A DNA stretch of 64,000 nucleotides from Charina bottae (GCA_023362775.1 JALMGJ010000006.1:8083001-8147000); one strand, 5' to 3'; numbered from the stretch's first letter, positions 20,350 to 32,554 are shown. Numbers and translations are program-made. Notes: generated by a model from the letters alone, not told the origin.

Positions 20350-20890
20350 AAAAACTTGCCGACTTTGGGAAGGGCTCTTAAAAATCCATTCTACTTGCTG
20401 CAATCAACAGTAAAGTTGGAATAACAGCGGCAAGACTTCTGTACGTGCAAAGATGGAAAGACGCGTAAATTCCCACAATTGAAGAATGGATGGTAAAATT
20501 AGTGGAGTTGGCGCAGATGGCAAAATTGACAGCATTGATAAGAGAAAATACTGGGCCTGGATTTGTTTCTACGTGGAAACCGCTTCTGAATTATTTGCTT
20601 GTAACCGAAAGAAATGAAGTTTTGATTTTGGGTTTTGATGATTCTTATTTTTTATGGAAATAATGTTTGTTAAGGTTTAGTTAAGAGTAAGAGATTACGG
20701 TATCATAATATGCATTTATATCTGTGTTGAAGAAGGTCGGAAGTCACTTTCGTTATATCTTTTCTTAGCTAATCTTGCACTTTTTAGTTTCTCTTTTTTC
20801 TTTTCATTTTCTACTCAAGCTTTTCTGTACTTTGTATTTTAATTGTATTTCAACACCTCGATAAAGTTAAATAATTAAAAAAAACAGTGA
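20350..20890 (+). mobile_element. L1 LINE 3' end: ORF2 C-terminus and 3' UTR
   Basis: An interrupted frame reads YVQRWKDA, stop, IPTIEEWMVKLVELAQMAKLTALI, then FVSTWKPLLNYLL and LILGFDDSYFLWK before a stop. This is the L1 ORF2 C-terminal pattern (WKD...P..EEW..K..E.A.MAKLT). A pyrimidine-rich 3' UTR and an A-rich end follow. The in-frame stop shows it is dead. Other UTR-only pieces lie at 0.57, 37.1, 38.75 and 59.1 kb. Confidence 0.85.
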
Positions 20891-21015
20891 AGTTGGAGAA
20901 GCAAAGATCTAGGAGAAAGTCTGCAAAAGAGAGTGTTATTCTCTCTTTCTCTTTGTAGCTTTCCCAATCCCCTAATACATGAACACATATAAACACATAT
21001 AAACAGAAATACATA

Positions 21016-21242
21016 CAGGTAGTCCTCGCTTAGTGATCGCCTCATTTAATGACCATTCGCAGTTACAACAATCATGAAAAAGTAACTTTGCTACCAGTCC
21101 TCGCATTTATGACCTTCACAGGTCTGTAAAGCAAAGGAAAGCTGAAGTAAGATCATAAAATCATAATGTTTCACTTTGCAACCACTTTGCTTAACAACTG
21201 GGTTGCCAGCCCCAATTGTGGTCACTAAATGAGGACTACCTG
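21016..21242. mobile_element. Non-autonomous Tigger/mariner-like element, short form
   Basis: 227 bp with ends CAGGTAGTCCTCGCTTAGTG and its inverted partner 'aaatgaggactacctg'. A TA target duplication lies at 21014-21015 and 21243-21244. It is an internally deleted relative of 6142-6504. Confidence 0.9.
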
Positions 21243-21244
21243 TA

Positions 21245-21374
21245 CAGACATGCCTTTTATCCACATTTATTCACTTCATTTCTTCCATACCAACAGAGAA
21301 CAAAAACAAAGAATCAGGAAGAAAACACCTCCAAACTCTTCAGCATTTCTTCACTGAAGCGGGTGGCTATATTA

Positions 21375-21426
<52 letters not shown>

Positions 21427-22290
21427 TTGACCTTCACATAAACAAGTCTTTAAAAAGAAAAAGAAAAAAGCATCCATACACGTACACTGAAAGAGATGAG
21501 AAAAGAGCTCCAAACAATGTTCAAACATTGGAATGTGTTAGGGCAGAGAAGAGAGCGACGGGCAGTTCAGAAATAACATTTGGCCTGAGGAAGTTAGAAA
21601 CCTCCTGGGGCCCAACCTTGATCTGGTACAATATTTTACACTTTCCACTACTTTTTGCGGTGCTTTCTTTCTTTCTTTTTTTTTGCACCAGGCAACTGTT
21701 CTAACAAAATTAGACTATTGTAAAATATTACTCTGTTGTAAACTATTATATACTTGATTTTTTGTCACTGATTCCATACCCAGTAGTCTGTGTGTGTCTC
21801 TGTGTCTGTGTCAGTGCACACACACACACACATATATATACACACATAAATGCACAGAGATAGTTAGGTTATAATCTTGCAATTAACTCTTTCTGTTAAA
21901 ACCTTCTGTTTTCCCTTTGGGATGGAGGTTGGAGTATTTTAACATTTCTCTGAAATTATAAAAAATAATAATTATATTGGTACATTGATCTACTGTAACT
22001 GCAGGAGAGGTTTTATTGAGAACAACCAAACTGAAGTTTCGACTGATTAAGAGTTCTGGAAAACCTGAAATCTTTCTCACTTTTGTAACTTTATCAATCC
22101 CCAGACTGAAATTGGATCCTTTGTTTTCATGTCCCAGACTTTTCTATCCTGAAGATGCCCATTGATTCAAAAGACTAACTTCCCACTTGCTCCAGCTTCA
22201 CCTCTGAGGTCTTCCAACTGCATCACAGTTAGAAGTAAAGATGAAGGGGTCCATGACACTCGATCCTAAGTCTGATTTGATCCCAATTCT
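21245..22290. other. Unassigned sequence with microsatellites
   Basis: (AAT)n runs at 21375-21424 and a mixed GT/CA/TA tract at 21785-21850. A 162-residue frame at 21216-21704 is held open by the AAT tract (poly-Asn) and begins inside the Tigger-like element; it is not a gene. Confidence 0.6.
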
Positions 22291-22302
22291 AATTATCTTC
22301 TA

Positions 22303-22898
22303 CAGGGCTGCAACTGGGGGGGGGGGGGAAGCAGGGCGCCAAAATGACAAAATAGTATTTCTATACTGACTGTTTCCTGGCACTTGAATACCATGTGTCG
22401 TGTTGACAGCGATCGCTGATAGGGAACAGCATGCACTAAACTTGGGCGAAGTATCCTGCAGATACTAGGGGTAGTAGTAGGTGGTGTAGTGGGCAGGGCT
22501 GCAACTAGGGGGGGCAAGTGGGGCATGTCCCCTGGGTGCCACGCTGGGGGGGGGGTGCCAAAAGTCCTTTGTGTTAGGCCTGCGGTGCGAATCAGGACTT
22601 AATCTCACGCTCAAGCAGGTTCCTTGTGGGTGGAGCCCACTGCGCAAGCAGGCAGGAGCGGCTTTCATGCGCCCGGCTCCTCTGACAAACTAGCGCTCAC
22701 CAGAACGGGAGGGCGGGGGCTCGCTCGCTCTTCTCTTTCTCTCTCGCACTTGGGAAAATGTTACGCAGGTTTGTACACACGCCGTAGTGCAAGTAGGGGG
22801 GCGTGGCAGAACTTCTCATTGGGGGGGTGCGGAATCCTTGGGGGGGGGCGTGGAATCCATGTTTGCCCTGGGTGACACAGACCCTAGTTGCGGGCCTT
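22303..22898. mobile_element. hAT DNA transposon composite with G-rich ends
   Basis: Starts CAGGGCTGCAACTGGGG and ends 'ccctagttgcgggcctt'. A perfect 8-bp duplication, atcttcta, lies at 22295-22302 and 22899-22906. A second left-end copy (gcagggctgcaactagggg) begins at about 22494, so one copy appears to lie inside another or the left part was duplicated. Long G runs (up to about 14) occur near each end. GC content and CpG count are higher than in the flanks. Confidence 0.8.
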
Positions 22899-22906
22899 AT
22901 CTTCTA

Positions 22907-24350
22907 ATTGGCCTCTGCAGTTTGAGAGATAAAGACAACCACAACCAGTGTTCCTTGCTCATATGTCTGATGAAGTTGACTGTAATTCACAGAAATTTGT
23001 GCCATAATAAAATGACTAAACTAGAGGGAGTAGACAATGAGCTGTTTGTGCTTCCCCCCCAAAAAAATCCCCAACCATCATAGCTCTGAAAATCATACAA
23101 GAACATAGGAAATTGCTTAGCATCAATCTAGACCAATGGTTGTTTATCAGCCCAATTAGACTACTAATTACACCAGTGTCAGCCCTCCCAGATGGACCAG
23201 ACAGGAAACATGACCAGATGAACTAATTCTACTTTATTGTAAGGCTACATTAACTGAATCTTGCAAGTCTGAAAGTACAAATCTCCCTATTTACTGCCTG
23301 AGTGGCTGGGGCGGGTCCTTCCTAGATTTCTTCCTTTGACCGTTACTCTGTCGTGGACTCCTTTCTCATTTATCTGATCATTCCCTAGGCAGCATCTCTT
23401 CTCCCTGTCTTCCAAGGTCACCCTCACATTCCATCACAACCAGCATGAAGCAGCTAATTAGGTCATCAGCTAGTAATCTCAAAGTCCTTTAACCACAGGA
23501 GATGGAGACTGGATGTAGGACTTTTATGGAGGAAGAATCTGCAATTGACAGTCTAAACCATGGGTGATACCTTCAACCTGGCCCCAAATCAATTGCAACC
23601 TAAGGTTTGGGGAAGTGGTTTGCCAGATTACTGACTTGTAAAACTTATCTTTCCCTTCTTTCATATTCAGAGTTTGAGCTTTAACGTATGAGTTCTTTGA
23701 GCGAATTCAAGAGTGAACTTTAATTCATGTCTTTTAAACAAAGGTTAGGCAGGACTTACGACAGCTCACAAAAGAAGAAAAAAAACGAGGAAGAATTGCA
23801 TATTATGTTGAAAGTGCTCCTGACTTTCAAATTTCTCCACAGGTATTATTTCTGATGAATAGGAACAAAGAGCCAAAAAACAGTTAAAAAAGCATATTCA
23901 AATGTGTGCATAAAAACGTTTGGTAAATGAACACTGTTTAGTTTGCTGACATAATTACTTCAATGTAATTTTTATGAGTTGTAGAAATCTCGGCATTTTC
24001 ACTGAACCAGATAATTAGACTTTGAATAGAACAGGGTCAGAATAATTAATACATCAAAACTAGATGAACTTTTTCTAATTATTTTTATTTAATCTCTATT
24101 ATAATTATTGTTATACTCTGCTGAGCATGATTGCCTCATGTTCATAGATTTGAATACCATCCTATGGCTGCGTCGTGGGATTTTGTGGAATATTAACAAA
24201 CCGTAGCAGGGAGAAATTAGAACGGTGTCGTTTCATGATGGAATTCTAAATTGGAATTTTTCTTACTTTTTCTCCGAACAGATGCAACAAATTTGCTCCA
24301 CTCTCATGTGTTAAAAAAAGTATTTATTTTATTTTATTTATTTATTTCTA
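22907..24350. other. Unassigned complex sequence
   Basis: No gene is recognised. The stretches around 23690-24020 and 24100-24300 are complex and repeat-free within the window, so they are candidates for single-copy non-coding sequence. Confidence 0.4.
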
Positions 24351-24354
24351 ACAA

Positions 24355-24450
24355 CAAGAAGAAGAAGAAGAAGAAGAAGAAGAAGAAGAAGAAGAAGAAG
24401 AAGAAGAAGAAGAAGAAGAAGAAGAAGGAAGCGAGAGAGAGAGAGAGAGC
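24355..24450. repeat. (AAG)n(GA)n microsatellite
   Basis: About 23 AAG units pass into GA units. The run of lysine codons in the overlapping frame is an artefact of the repeat. Confidence 0.97.
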
Positions 24451-25004
24451 ATTGCTTTGATTGAATTCCTTTAGGGCTAAAGTTATGGAAAAGTTGGAAA
24501 CCAACTTCCCAGGCTAGTGCATAAATGGGTGGGTATGCAAACTGAAGCAGAGGTAAATTAATTTTACATCCAAGCCACTGGCATTAGCCACAGATTGTGC
24601 TAAATCTCCAGTGGCTGTTTATAGCAATCCTCCTTTACTTACTGGGAATAGCTTGTATATATTCTTCCGATGCTACTAATACCTGTGGAATATCAAGCAG
24701 TGTGAGATGATGAGATTCCAAAGCATTTAAATACGGTGAAGGAGACAGGATTTTGTCAGATGCCATAGTGGGGGGGGGGGGATTAAAAATAAACCAGCAC
24801 CTACTGACAGTTCTACTTCTTCATAGCAGTTAATGTTTTTAAGGCAATTAGAGTAATTAATGGCATTTCTGCAATCAAAGGAAGGATGACCAATTTTTTT
24901 CCATCCACTGAAAATCACATAAAATGACGCAGAGGCTAGACAGGAAAAGTTACCTATATATAGTTAAAAGAAAACTCTGCCCTGAAATTGAGAGTGAAGG
25001 AGGA
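24451..25004. other. Unassigned sequence
   Basis: No gene or recognised repeat. A G-run of about 12 lies near 24770. Confidence 0.4.
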
Positions 25005-25130
25005 AAATTCCCCAAAACCCAATTTATGAGTGAAGACCACATGATTTGTTTGAGCCAAGTTTATTTGAAATTCCCCAAAACCCAAGTTATGAGTGAAGAC
25101 CACATGATCTGTTTGAGCCAAGTTTATTTG
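25005..25130. repeat. 63-bp tandem duplication
   Basis: 25005-25067 and 25068-25130 are two head-to-tail copies that differ at only a few bases (for example aatttatgag / aagttatgag). The unit holds 'tgagtgaagaccacatga' and 'gtttgagccaagtttattt'. A period of 21 codons keeps a 90-residue frame open, but I see no protein family in it. Confidence 0.93.
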
Positions 25131-25530
25131 AACAGTGCTGGGGATGGACCACAAGGTTCTACCCACTTAAGGAGGCTACAAACAATCTTTATATAGCTGA
25201 ATAATAAATTCTGACCAGTAATTATGTCAAATGCCAATCATCTTATTTTTTATAACATGGGTTAGATTTCCTGCTTATTGTGAGAATGCAGTTTACAATT
25301 TTCCCTTTCAAGAGGGACTCATCTTGACTACATGGATTTTTCTGGGATATCTTCTTGGTCCCAATGTGAAATTGGTTTACCAGGATATTTTTTTTAATTA
25401 TATTTTAGTCTACAGACCTTGTGTTCTCCCATCCAATTACTAACCTAGCCAAACCCAGTTTCTTTTTTTTTCTTTTTTTTGAGATCAGCCAAGGTCAATA
25501 GATCCCCCTGCCTGGTGTGATTATAGAGAG

Positions 25531-26005
25531 TTTTTGTTGTTGTTGTTCAGTCGTTTAGTCGTGTCTGACTCTTCGTGACCTCATGGACCATAGCACGCCA
25601 GGCCTTCCTGTCCTCCACTGTCTCTCGGAGTTTACTCAAATTCATGTTCATTACATCGGTGATGCTATCTAACCATCTCATCCTCTGCCGTCCCCTTCTC
25701 CATTTGCCTTCAGTCTTTCCCAGCATCAGGGTCTTTTCCAGGGAGTCCTCTCTTCGCATTAGGTGGCCAAAGTATTTGAGCTTCAGCTTCAGCATCTGTC
25801 CTTCCAATGAGCAGTCAGGGTTGATTTCCTTTAGGATTGACTGATTTGACCTTCTTGCAGTCCAAGGGACTCTCAAGAGTCTTCTCCAGCACCACAGTTC
25901 GAAAGCATCAATTCTTCGGTGCTCAGCCTTCCTTATGGTCCAACTCTCACAGCCATACATTACTACTGGAAAAACCATAGCTTTAACTATACGGACCTTT
26001 GTCGT
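25531..26005 (-). mobile_element. BovB (RTE) LINE 3' fragment, 143-codon open frame
   Basis: The longest uninterrupted BovB frame in the window (25547-25978). From the N side it has VMYGCESWTIRKAEHRRIDA, then WCWRRLLRVPWTARRSNQ, KLKYFGHLMRRED, RQRMRWLDSITDVMNMN and a terminal VHEVTKSQTRLND. These are the region after the reverse-transcriptase core and the C-terminus; the endonuclease and the catalytic RT motifs are missing. The 3' end carries (GTT)n. Target-like repeats of 10 bp with one mismatch flank it (25521-25530 and 26006-26015). It cannot move by itself. Confidence 0.95.
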
Positions 26006-26015
26006 TTATAGATAG

Positions 26016-26239
26016 TAGGACTGTGCAAATTGGAGATTCAATTCAAATGAATTCAATCTCCAAAATTCAGTCTTCAACTCAAATTCAGTTCAATTCCATT
26101 CAAATGTCCAAACTTTCTTTACATGTACTACAAATGTTTTGTATACAAATGAATTTAGTATAAATTGTTTAGCTAATCTCATTTTCAAAATAGAATTGCA
26201 CATTTGCCAACTTAGTATACAGACGAACAGTAAAACACA
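26016..26239. other. Low-complexity 'ttcaattcaaatgaattc' sequence
   Basis: 26024-26110 repeats short GAATTCAA-like words after 'aggactgtgcaaa'. Similar wording fills 60.49-60.86 kb. It may be the end of a degenerate inverted-repeat element. Confidence 0.35.
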
Positions 26240-26244
26240 GACAC

Positions 26245-26656
26245 CGAGATGTTTTATGAAGGAACACAATTTATTGTGCTTTCTCTGCGACAGCCCCCGC
26301 CTTATGGAACATCTTGCCCCCGGAGGTGAGACTGGCCCCTTCACTCCTGGCCTTTCGGAAGGCCCTTAAGACCTGGCTCTGCCGCCTGGCCTGGGACAAC
26401 GGAGGTGGCAGTGCCTCCTGGGGTTGGCTGGCCCCGTAGCAATAAGACCTATGCTACGCTCTCCAATCCATCTTGGATTCTAGTCTATTTTATTTTATTT
26501 TATATTTGGATTTATTTTTATACATTTTCTACTCTGTATGGTTTTAAATATTTTAAATTTTTAAGTCTTAATTATTGTAACCCGCCCAGAGTCCCTTGTA
26601 TGGGAGATGGGCGGGGAATAAATTAAATAAATAATAAAATAAATAATAAATAAACT
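26245..26656 (+). mobile_element. L2/CR1-clade LINE 3' end
   Basis: The plus strand encodes an AFSATAPALWNILPPEVR-like segment followed by a FRKALKTWLC-like one (small shifts aside). The same C-terminal motif is seen at 61.24-61.47 kb on the minus strand. A T-rich UTR, 'taacccgcccagagtccc', 'gagatgggcgggg' and a (TAAA)n tail follow. This is the 3' terminus only. Confidence 0.8.
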
Positions 26657-28420
26657 GAATTGACTTTCTGAATCCCATGAGAAGGTTAGGTTAATCTGTT
26701 CAAAGGCTTTACCCACGCATGTGTAGAAATGTTTTTCTCAGAATTGTTTCTCACTGACCCAATTCACAAAGGCAGTTGAAACATCCAAACTGAATTGGAC
26801 ACTTGAAGTTCATTGCAACTGTCCAGATGAAGATGGAGTTGCAGTTTAGGTAGGATATGAGACCCTAATAATCAAACAATATTGTGACCAGGGATTTATA
26901 AACACACAAAATCACAACTCATTCCAGTTTGTTTCTGTGGATGGGGAACTGCTGAAAAGATGTGGAAAGGAAAGAGATAATTCAACAAGGTCTAGAATAA
27001 ATTAACTCCTTTTTACCACTCCTTGCTTTGCCTGTGCTAAAATACACTGGAAAAGTTGCAAGGAAGGGAAGACAGGAAGTAGATCTGTGAACCATCTGTA
27101 CAGCCTGGATCAATCTCAGCTGCATTTTATACTGAAACCAAAAGATTGGACAATGACAATGTCCAATCCTGTTCACCATCTCCTTTATTTCCCACACTGC
27201 AACATCATCTTGTCTCATGGCTCAAACCTGAAAAATCTTGTGGCCTGTAGGACACCGCATGGTCAAAGCCTTCTTTCTCATGTTGAGAAATGCTGGTCAA
27301 ACGGATCTTGCTGGGTTCAAGGGTTTCTCCTTCCTACATATTGGAAAGAATGTTTAGTCCCCAGAGAAGCCTTCTCACATTTCCAGTTCACTGATAAAGT
27401 GGTTGCATTGTTCGCATTTCCAGAGAGGGCAGCCTGATAAACGGGCATAAATCCCATCTAGCATTCCATTTGGTTATATTTATGATTTGACTCACTAGGA
27501 TAACTAACCACTATAATCAGAATGCAAATGATGCCAAAGGGTTGCCTGGGGAGATCTACAAAATTGTCCCCTCTCCTTAACACCCCTGTAGCCATCGTAT
27601 GCTGTTGGTATCCTTCATTCCTATTTTTTTCTATTTATCTTGCATGCTTTATTAAGAGAGAGTATGTGAGCAAGTGAGAGAGAGAGAGAGCATACGCGAG
27701 AAAAATACATTTCTAAGTCTTGATTGCAATTATAGGTAAGCAATTCTAATTGCATTACTAGATAATTAAAAGATCTGAAGCAGTTGTGGGAAAATTTGAA
27801 ATTGATCTTCAGTTGTCTCAGCATAATTGAAAAGGTTTCAGCAGCATGAGAATTCTTGTGATTTTCATTTTCTTGGTACTCAAAGAACAGAGGCACATTT
27901 TCACTCCTAAACCAACACTACTCATACTAGTAGACCTGAAAGAAGAGGTGTTAGTAAGACTTTGAAATATCACCCAACCATCTTCTTTGCTTCTATCAGA
28001 ATCCATACATGGTCCTTGACTGTTGTTATTTGTGCAAACCTTCTCAGACTGTAGAATTATAGGTTGGGTTCCTACATGTTTAACAGATTATAAAATTGCG
28101 TTTAAGATTGCTTAGGTTGAAGGCTAGTACTTTAAAAAAAATCTAAAATGTTCTGCAGATCCAGCCTGTTTGGTTATTTTATGCTTTGATGTATTGTACA
28201 AACTGAGAAGGTGGCTTAATTTCATACCAATTTAGGCATTCTGTATGAACCTAACCCTGATGAAACAGGGGATTAGGTGACATTGCCACATCTGAGCTGC
28301 CAAGCTCTGGACAATCACTAGGTGGCCACTACAGTTTTTGGATGCCATCTAATGATCTCCTGGAGTTTGGTACCCAGATATGGCAACGCTATATTTAGGG
28401 AACTTCCTTTTGGGATGTGT
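26657..28420. other. Unassigned sequence
   Basis: No gene or clear repeat apart from a short (GA)n at 27655-27690. A 116-residue plus frame (27087-27437) and a 91-residue minus frame (27621-27896) show no recognisable domain. Confidence 0.4.
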
Positions 28421-28424
28421 GTGC

Positions 28425-28628
28425 TTTGAATCAGTCCTACATGGACAAATCCATGCAGTTTATTTGGTCACATTTTTCAGAGGTGATCTGCCCTTGCCTT
28501 CTTCCTGGGTTGAGAGTGATGGACTGGCCCAAAGTCATCCTGTTGGCTTCATGTCTAAGGCAGGACTAGAACTCATGGTCTCTTGGTTTCTAGTCTGGTG
28601 CCTTTATCCATTACACCAAACTGGCTCT
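28425..28628 (-). mobile_element. Sauria-type SINE
   Basis: On the minus strand: 'gccagtttggtgtaatggat', 'gagttctagtcctgcctta', 'atgactttgggccagtcc', then a decayed tail. Monomeric and diverged. Confidence 0.8.
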
Positions 28629-29299
28629 CTCCTGCTTAGTACAGGAATCCAAATAAAACATCCCCATTTATTCTTTTTAACAGGTCATCTACAAAGGGTC
28701 AGGGTTAGGATATTTACCCTCTCTTTTATTTACTTAAAGTAGACCTCCTTATGTCCTTCATTTTGATTTTCCTTTAGTTTCTCTTCTGATTTCTCAGCAG
28801 TTATATCTGGAACCACCACCACCCTCTCCCTCCCTCCCTCTCTCGTGAGCCCTATCATACTTCATACATCTCTATAAGAAAACTCTACCATGAACTATAC
28901 TCATCCATAATGTGCTGTATCCAGACAAATAAACCATCCTGGCTTAACAGAATGACCTTGTTCACACACATCCTGAGGCATGATTCCTGCAACACCCTAA
29001 ACTACAAACCGCTCTATCTCATTTTAACAACTGGCCCGTTGTGTGAACCCAGCCTATGTGGATGCAAAGGATTTGTCTCCCTTGTCTAGCCAGGAAGGTG
29101 CTCTGTCTCTCATTGCAAGTTTGTGCTTCTGCCTTTTTATTTGCATTTTTCTGAGGACAGCAGGCTGAAAGCAGACAAAAAAACTCAATGAATATAATAT
29201 GCACAGTCATTTAAGAGTAATACCATCTAGCTCTTCTGCAATAATTGCAGTAACAAAATCTTGGTTAGGGGAGAAAAGGTATTTTCTCCATTGCTATTC
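28629..29299. other. Unassigned sequence with a CCCT tract
   Basis: (CCCT)n lies near 28820-28845. 28900-29060 contains 'tggcttaacag', 'ttcacacac' and 'gttgtgtgaaccca' words shared with 29.65-29.83, 32.29-32.50 and 36.26-36.37 kb. This suggests an old dispersed element family that I cannot name. Confidence 0.4.
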
Positions 29300-29307
29300 C
29301 ATTACTG

Positions 29308-29420
29308 CAGTGTTTCTCAAAACCTTGGCAATTTTCAGATGTGTGGACTGGATTTCCCCAGCCAGAATTCTAGGCGTTGAAGTCCACACATCTGAAAGTT
29401 GCCAAGCTTGAGAGATACTG
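29308..29420. mobile_element. Palindromic hAT MITE
   Basis: Starts CAGTGTTTCTCAAAACCTTGG and ends 'gccaagcttgagagatactg'. The arms pair through 'atgtgtggact' / 'agtccacacat'. An 8-bp duplication with one mismatch (cattactg / cattactc) lies at 29300-29307 and 29421-29428. Confidence 0.88.
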
Positions 29421-29428
29421 CATTACTC

Positions 29429-31415
29429 TATATTACTACTACTAATATAAATGTAGCTTGTACCAGCAACTTCACTCCTGGGTTATTCAAAGCAACTAAC
29501 AAGTGCTTTTAAGAGTTTGGTTATATTCAATTCTGTTCCCATTTCTCCAGATGCTGGAGGCAACTTGCAACTTCATTAGAAATGCAGCAAAATTGCCAAC
29601 AATTTACTTAAAAATGAAGAAAGAGAAAAGGGTGATGACACAGGGCTGCTTCTCATAACCCACCAGACAAAGCTAAAATGGGTTTGGTTAATTTGTGTTT
29701 CTGAGTATTGTAGGAACACAAAGTTATAATCCTATCATGTTGCATGAACCAGGACATTACATTAAGTATGGCATTTCAACCCAGCAATTATATTTTGTTA
29801 AGTCAGGCTTAGGGTTAAATACATTGTGTGAAGTAACCCCTATGTCACTACCATACCCTTAGATGCCCTTGTTTGCCAATAATAATGCTAACAGTTTTGT
29901 CCTCCACCATGTTACCACAAACACACAATTTCTTTAAAAAAATATACTGTAAATTGATGGTTATTCTGGGGAGGAGAATGAGTGGGTACATCAGGAAAAC
30001 TTTACTTGTGAACGGACTTATCTCGTCACTTTGAAAATTTGGTTCATGATCGTTTTTAGTCAAAATGGCTGTGAGAATGGCAAAGAAGAAAATGGATGCC
30101 TCAGAGCTGAACCAGGAGGCCCATTCTGAGGATGAGTTTTTCTCCTCCCCAGAAATGATTTCATCTGAGTTTTTTTTTTAAAAAAAATTGAAGGTAAAAT
30201 AGAATAAAATAAAAATAACAAAATTTACTTTTCTATAAAACTGTAGAATGCATTCCTTTCTGTGCTATTATTTCATCTAGTATATCTCAGTATAACAAGC
30301 TGAGGAATCTGGAGATATTTTTTGCTGCTGATTGAACAGCCAAACGTTCATTCTGGGTCACAGCAAAACAAAACTCCCATTTCTAATCCCTCCCACATGT
30401 TTCCTGTAGACGTCCCAGTGAGTCACTGCAGCTTTTCTTACTTCATGAGGAACATTATTTGTGAATTTATTCCCTGAATCTGAATTCCCATTGCTAATTA
30501 TTTATGCATTTCATCCATTTTTATGACTTGTAGGCCTTTTCCGTCTCTTCTTCTCCTCGCCCCCGTTCCTTTTTTATTCCCCCTTGACTTCTCTGTTTGT
30601 GTTACGAAATCAGGAACAAAAGGAGGCCTCATGTCACTGTGTGGGCTACAAAGAGACTCTAAATCATTTCGGTTGGGTATCAAGATAGGTTAAGAGAATA
30701 TTTTGTTTGCTTTCAAGAAGAGAGCTGGTGGACAAACGTGTGGTGAAACGCTTCTGCCTTTTTCAAGAGGAAGAGCTCGTGTCGTCTCTGAACATCCCAG
30801 GGAAAGGAAGAAAATTATCTGAAACATGGCAATCTCTCTCAGTTCCTAATCCATTGGTGAATCTTTTCCCCTCACTGCAGGAAAAAAAAAAACCCAAAAC
30901 AAGAGGACTAGTGGAAAATCAGGGGTGTATGTGGCCAGTGCGTGGGTTACATAAAGATTTTGTTTTAAGAACCCTTGAGTAAGTTGAGTTTCACATGTAT
31001 TACATTCCCTTGTGTAAATTTTGAATTATTAAACTAGAATTTGCATAACCTGGGGACTGTCTAGAAGTAAGAAGACTAGATAGGAATATGGATCACCAGA
31101 TTCAAGTCTTCACTTGACTGTGACTTTGGGTCAGTCATTAACTCAACCTTAACCACAGCCTTAACCTCATTGTCATGCTCCTGGTATATCAAACCATGAT
31201 GGAGGAATAAGGAAGGAATAGAATGAGGAATGTGGCCCTCACATAGAGGTGAGATAGAATCCTTCCCCACCACTCTTGACTCTGCATCCGTAGACTCTGA
31301 TCCCAGTCTGAAATGACCACTGACATGTTGAAAGTCAAAATGTGAGGATGCCAGTCCCTTGCCTGGTGCACCAATTGCAGCCTTACCTGGTACAGGAGGA
31401 CTTGCAATAACTCGC
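29429..31415. other. Unassigned sequence
   Basis: No accepted gene. At 30064 a short frame begins MAVRMAKKKMDASELNQEAH and continues acidic (SEDEFFSSPEM) for about 35 codons before an A/T run. It could be the start of a LINE ORF1 or chance. Frames at 31076-31429 lack a domain. Confidence 0.4.
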
Positions 31416-32155
31416 ACTCTTTTTACCACTTGGATAGACTACTGCAATGCACTTTCCATGGGGCTGCCCTTAAAGACTATTCAGAAATGACAACTGGTTC
31501 AGAACGCAAATGGCCTCTGTGTTAACAGGCTCCTGATATTGGGAGCATGTAACACTGATACTACGGGCCCTGCATTGTTACCAATTCAGTTTGCAGTATG
31601 ATTTAAAGTGCTGGTTTTAATCTATGGAACTCTTTAGGGGTTGTCAACTGGATGCTTGGAGGACCGCCTTCTCCGACCTGTTTCAGCCTGACCTACTAGA
31701 GCATCAAGAGAGAAACATCTTGGCATTCTACATGTGTGGAAAGTAAGGGTTGGTGAGGTTAGAAGGCACCACTTCTCAGTGGTGGCACTGGTGTTGTCGA
31801 ACGGTTTCCCTGCAGAGATCAGGTGAACCTCTCCTCGATGGCTTTCAGGTGATTTCTCAAAACTGAACTTTTCAGTGATTTTCACCCCCTGGGCCAACCT
31901 TGACTTTTTATTTTTATTTTTTTTTAAATTTCTACTGTTATGTTATATGTGGCTGTCCATTTTTATTTATTTATTTATTTTAATTCTCTCTTTATATAGC
32001 TTGTATTTTCATCTTATTGTGGATGGTTTAATCTTTTTCTTTTTTTCTTTTCCTATTTTGTCTACTGCTGAGAGTCGTGAGAGGGCAAGCTTGTTGCGGT
32101 AAGCTGTGTGCTCCTGAATGAAAGTCAGGTTATAAACCCAATTTATAAAATGTCT
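31416..32155 (+). mobile_element. L2/CR1-clade LINE, decayed RT C-terminal region and 3' UTR
   Basis: A frame with several stops reads LDYCNALSMGLPLK, then QLVQNANGL, then a FKVLVLIYGTL-like piece. This is the order DYCN..L.GLP..LQ..QN.AA...FK.LLL.YKAL of Jockey/L2/CR1 reverse transcriptase C-terminal regions. A T-rich UTR and 'gtaagctgtgtgctcctgaa ... ttataaaccca' follow. Heavily mutated. Confidence 0.7.
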
Positions 32156-32554
32156 TCACTATGTTTTTTGGTCATTTCAACAAATGGTTGTGAACACAAT
32201 GGCCATTTCATATATATAACCCATGGTGATGTCATCATCTTGTCATCAAACAGGATTCCCTCATCTTTGACCATGGTTTAAAACTTATTGTGATGGGTAA
32301 ACACAATCAGAATTGGGGCAGGCAGCAAAGATGATCAAACAAGCCGACAAATAATATTAGCATATACTGTATGTGAATAAGGTCATTAAGCTACACCAGG
32401 ATATGGTTTACTTCTTTGGGCAGAGCATGTTATGTGAATACAGCAATTCTATTTTGCTAACCCAGGTTTAACAAAACAGAATTCTTTTGTTGTGTGAGAA
32501 GCTGTAGAAAGGGATTCTACTCATCTGGAGAAGGATGATTGGATGTTTGGACAC
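32156..32554. other. Unassigned old repeat-like sequence
   Basis: 32290-32505 contains 'aggatatggtttact', 'gctaacccaggttt' and 'ttgttgtgtgaga', shared with the sequences noted at 28.9 and 36.3 kb. The family is unidentified. Confidence 0.35.

Noticed and set aside
25547..25978. Functional reverse transcriptase gene
   Set aside because: Only the C-terminal part of BovB ORF2 is present; the endonuclease and the catalytic motifs are absent.
30064..30180. Short ORF starting MAVRMAKKKMD as a LINE ORF1 or host exon
   Set aside because: Only about 35 codons before an A/T run. The likeness to L1 ORF1 starts is too weak without a search.
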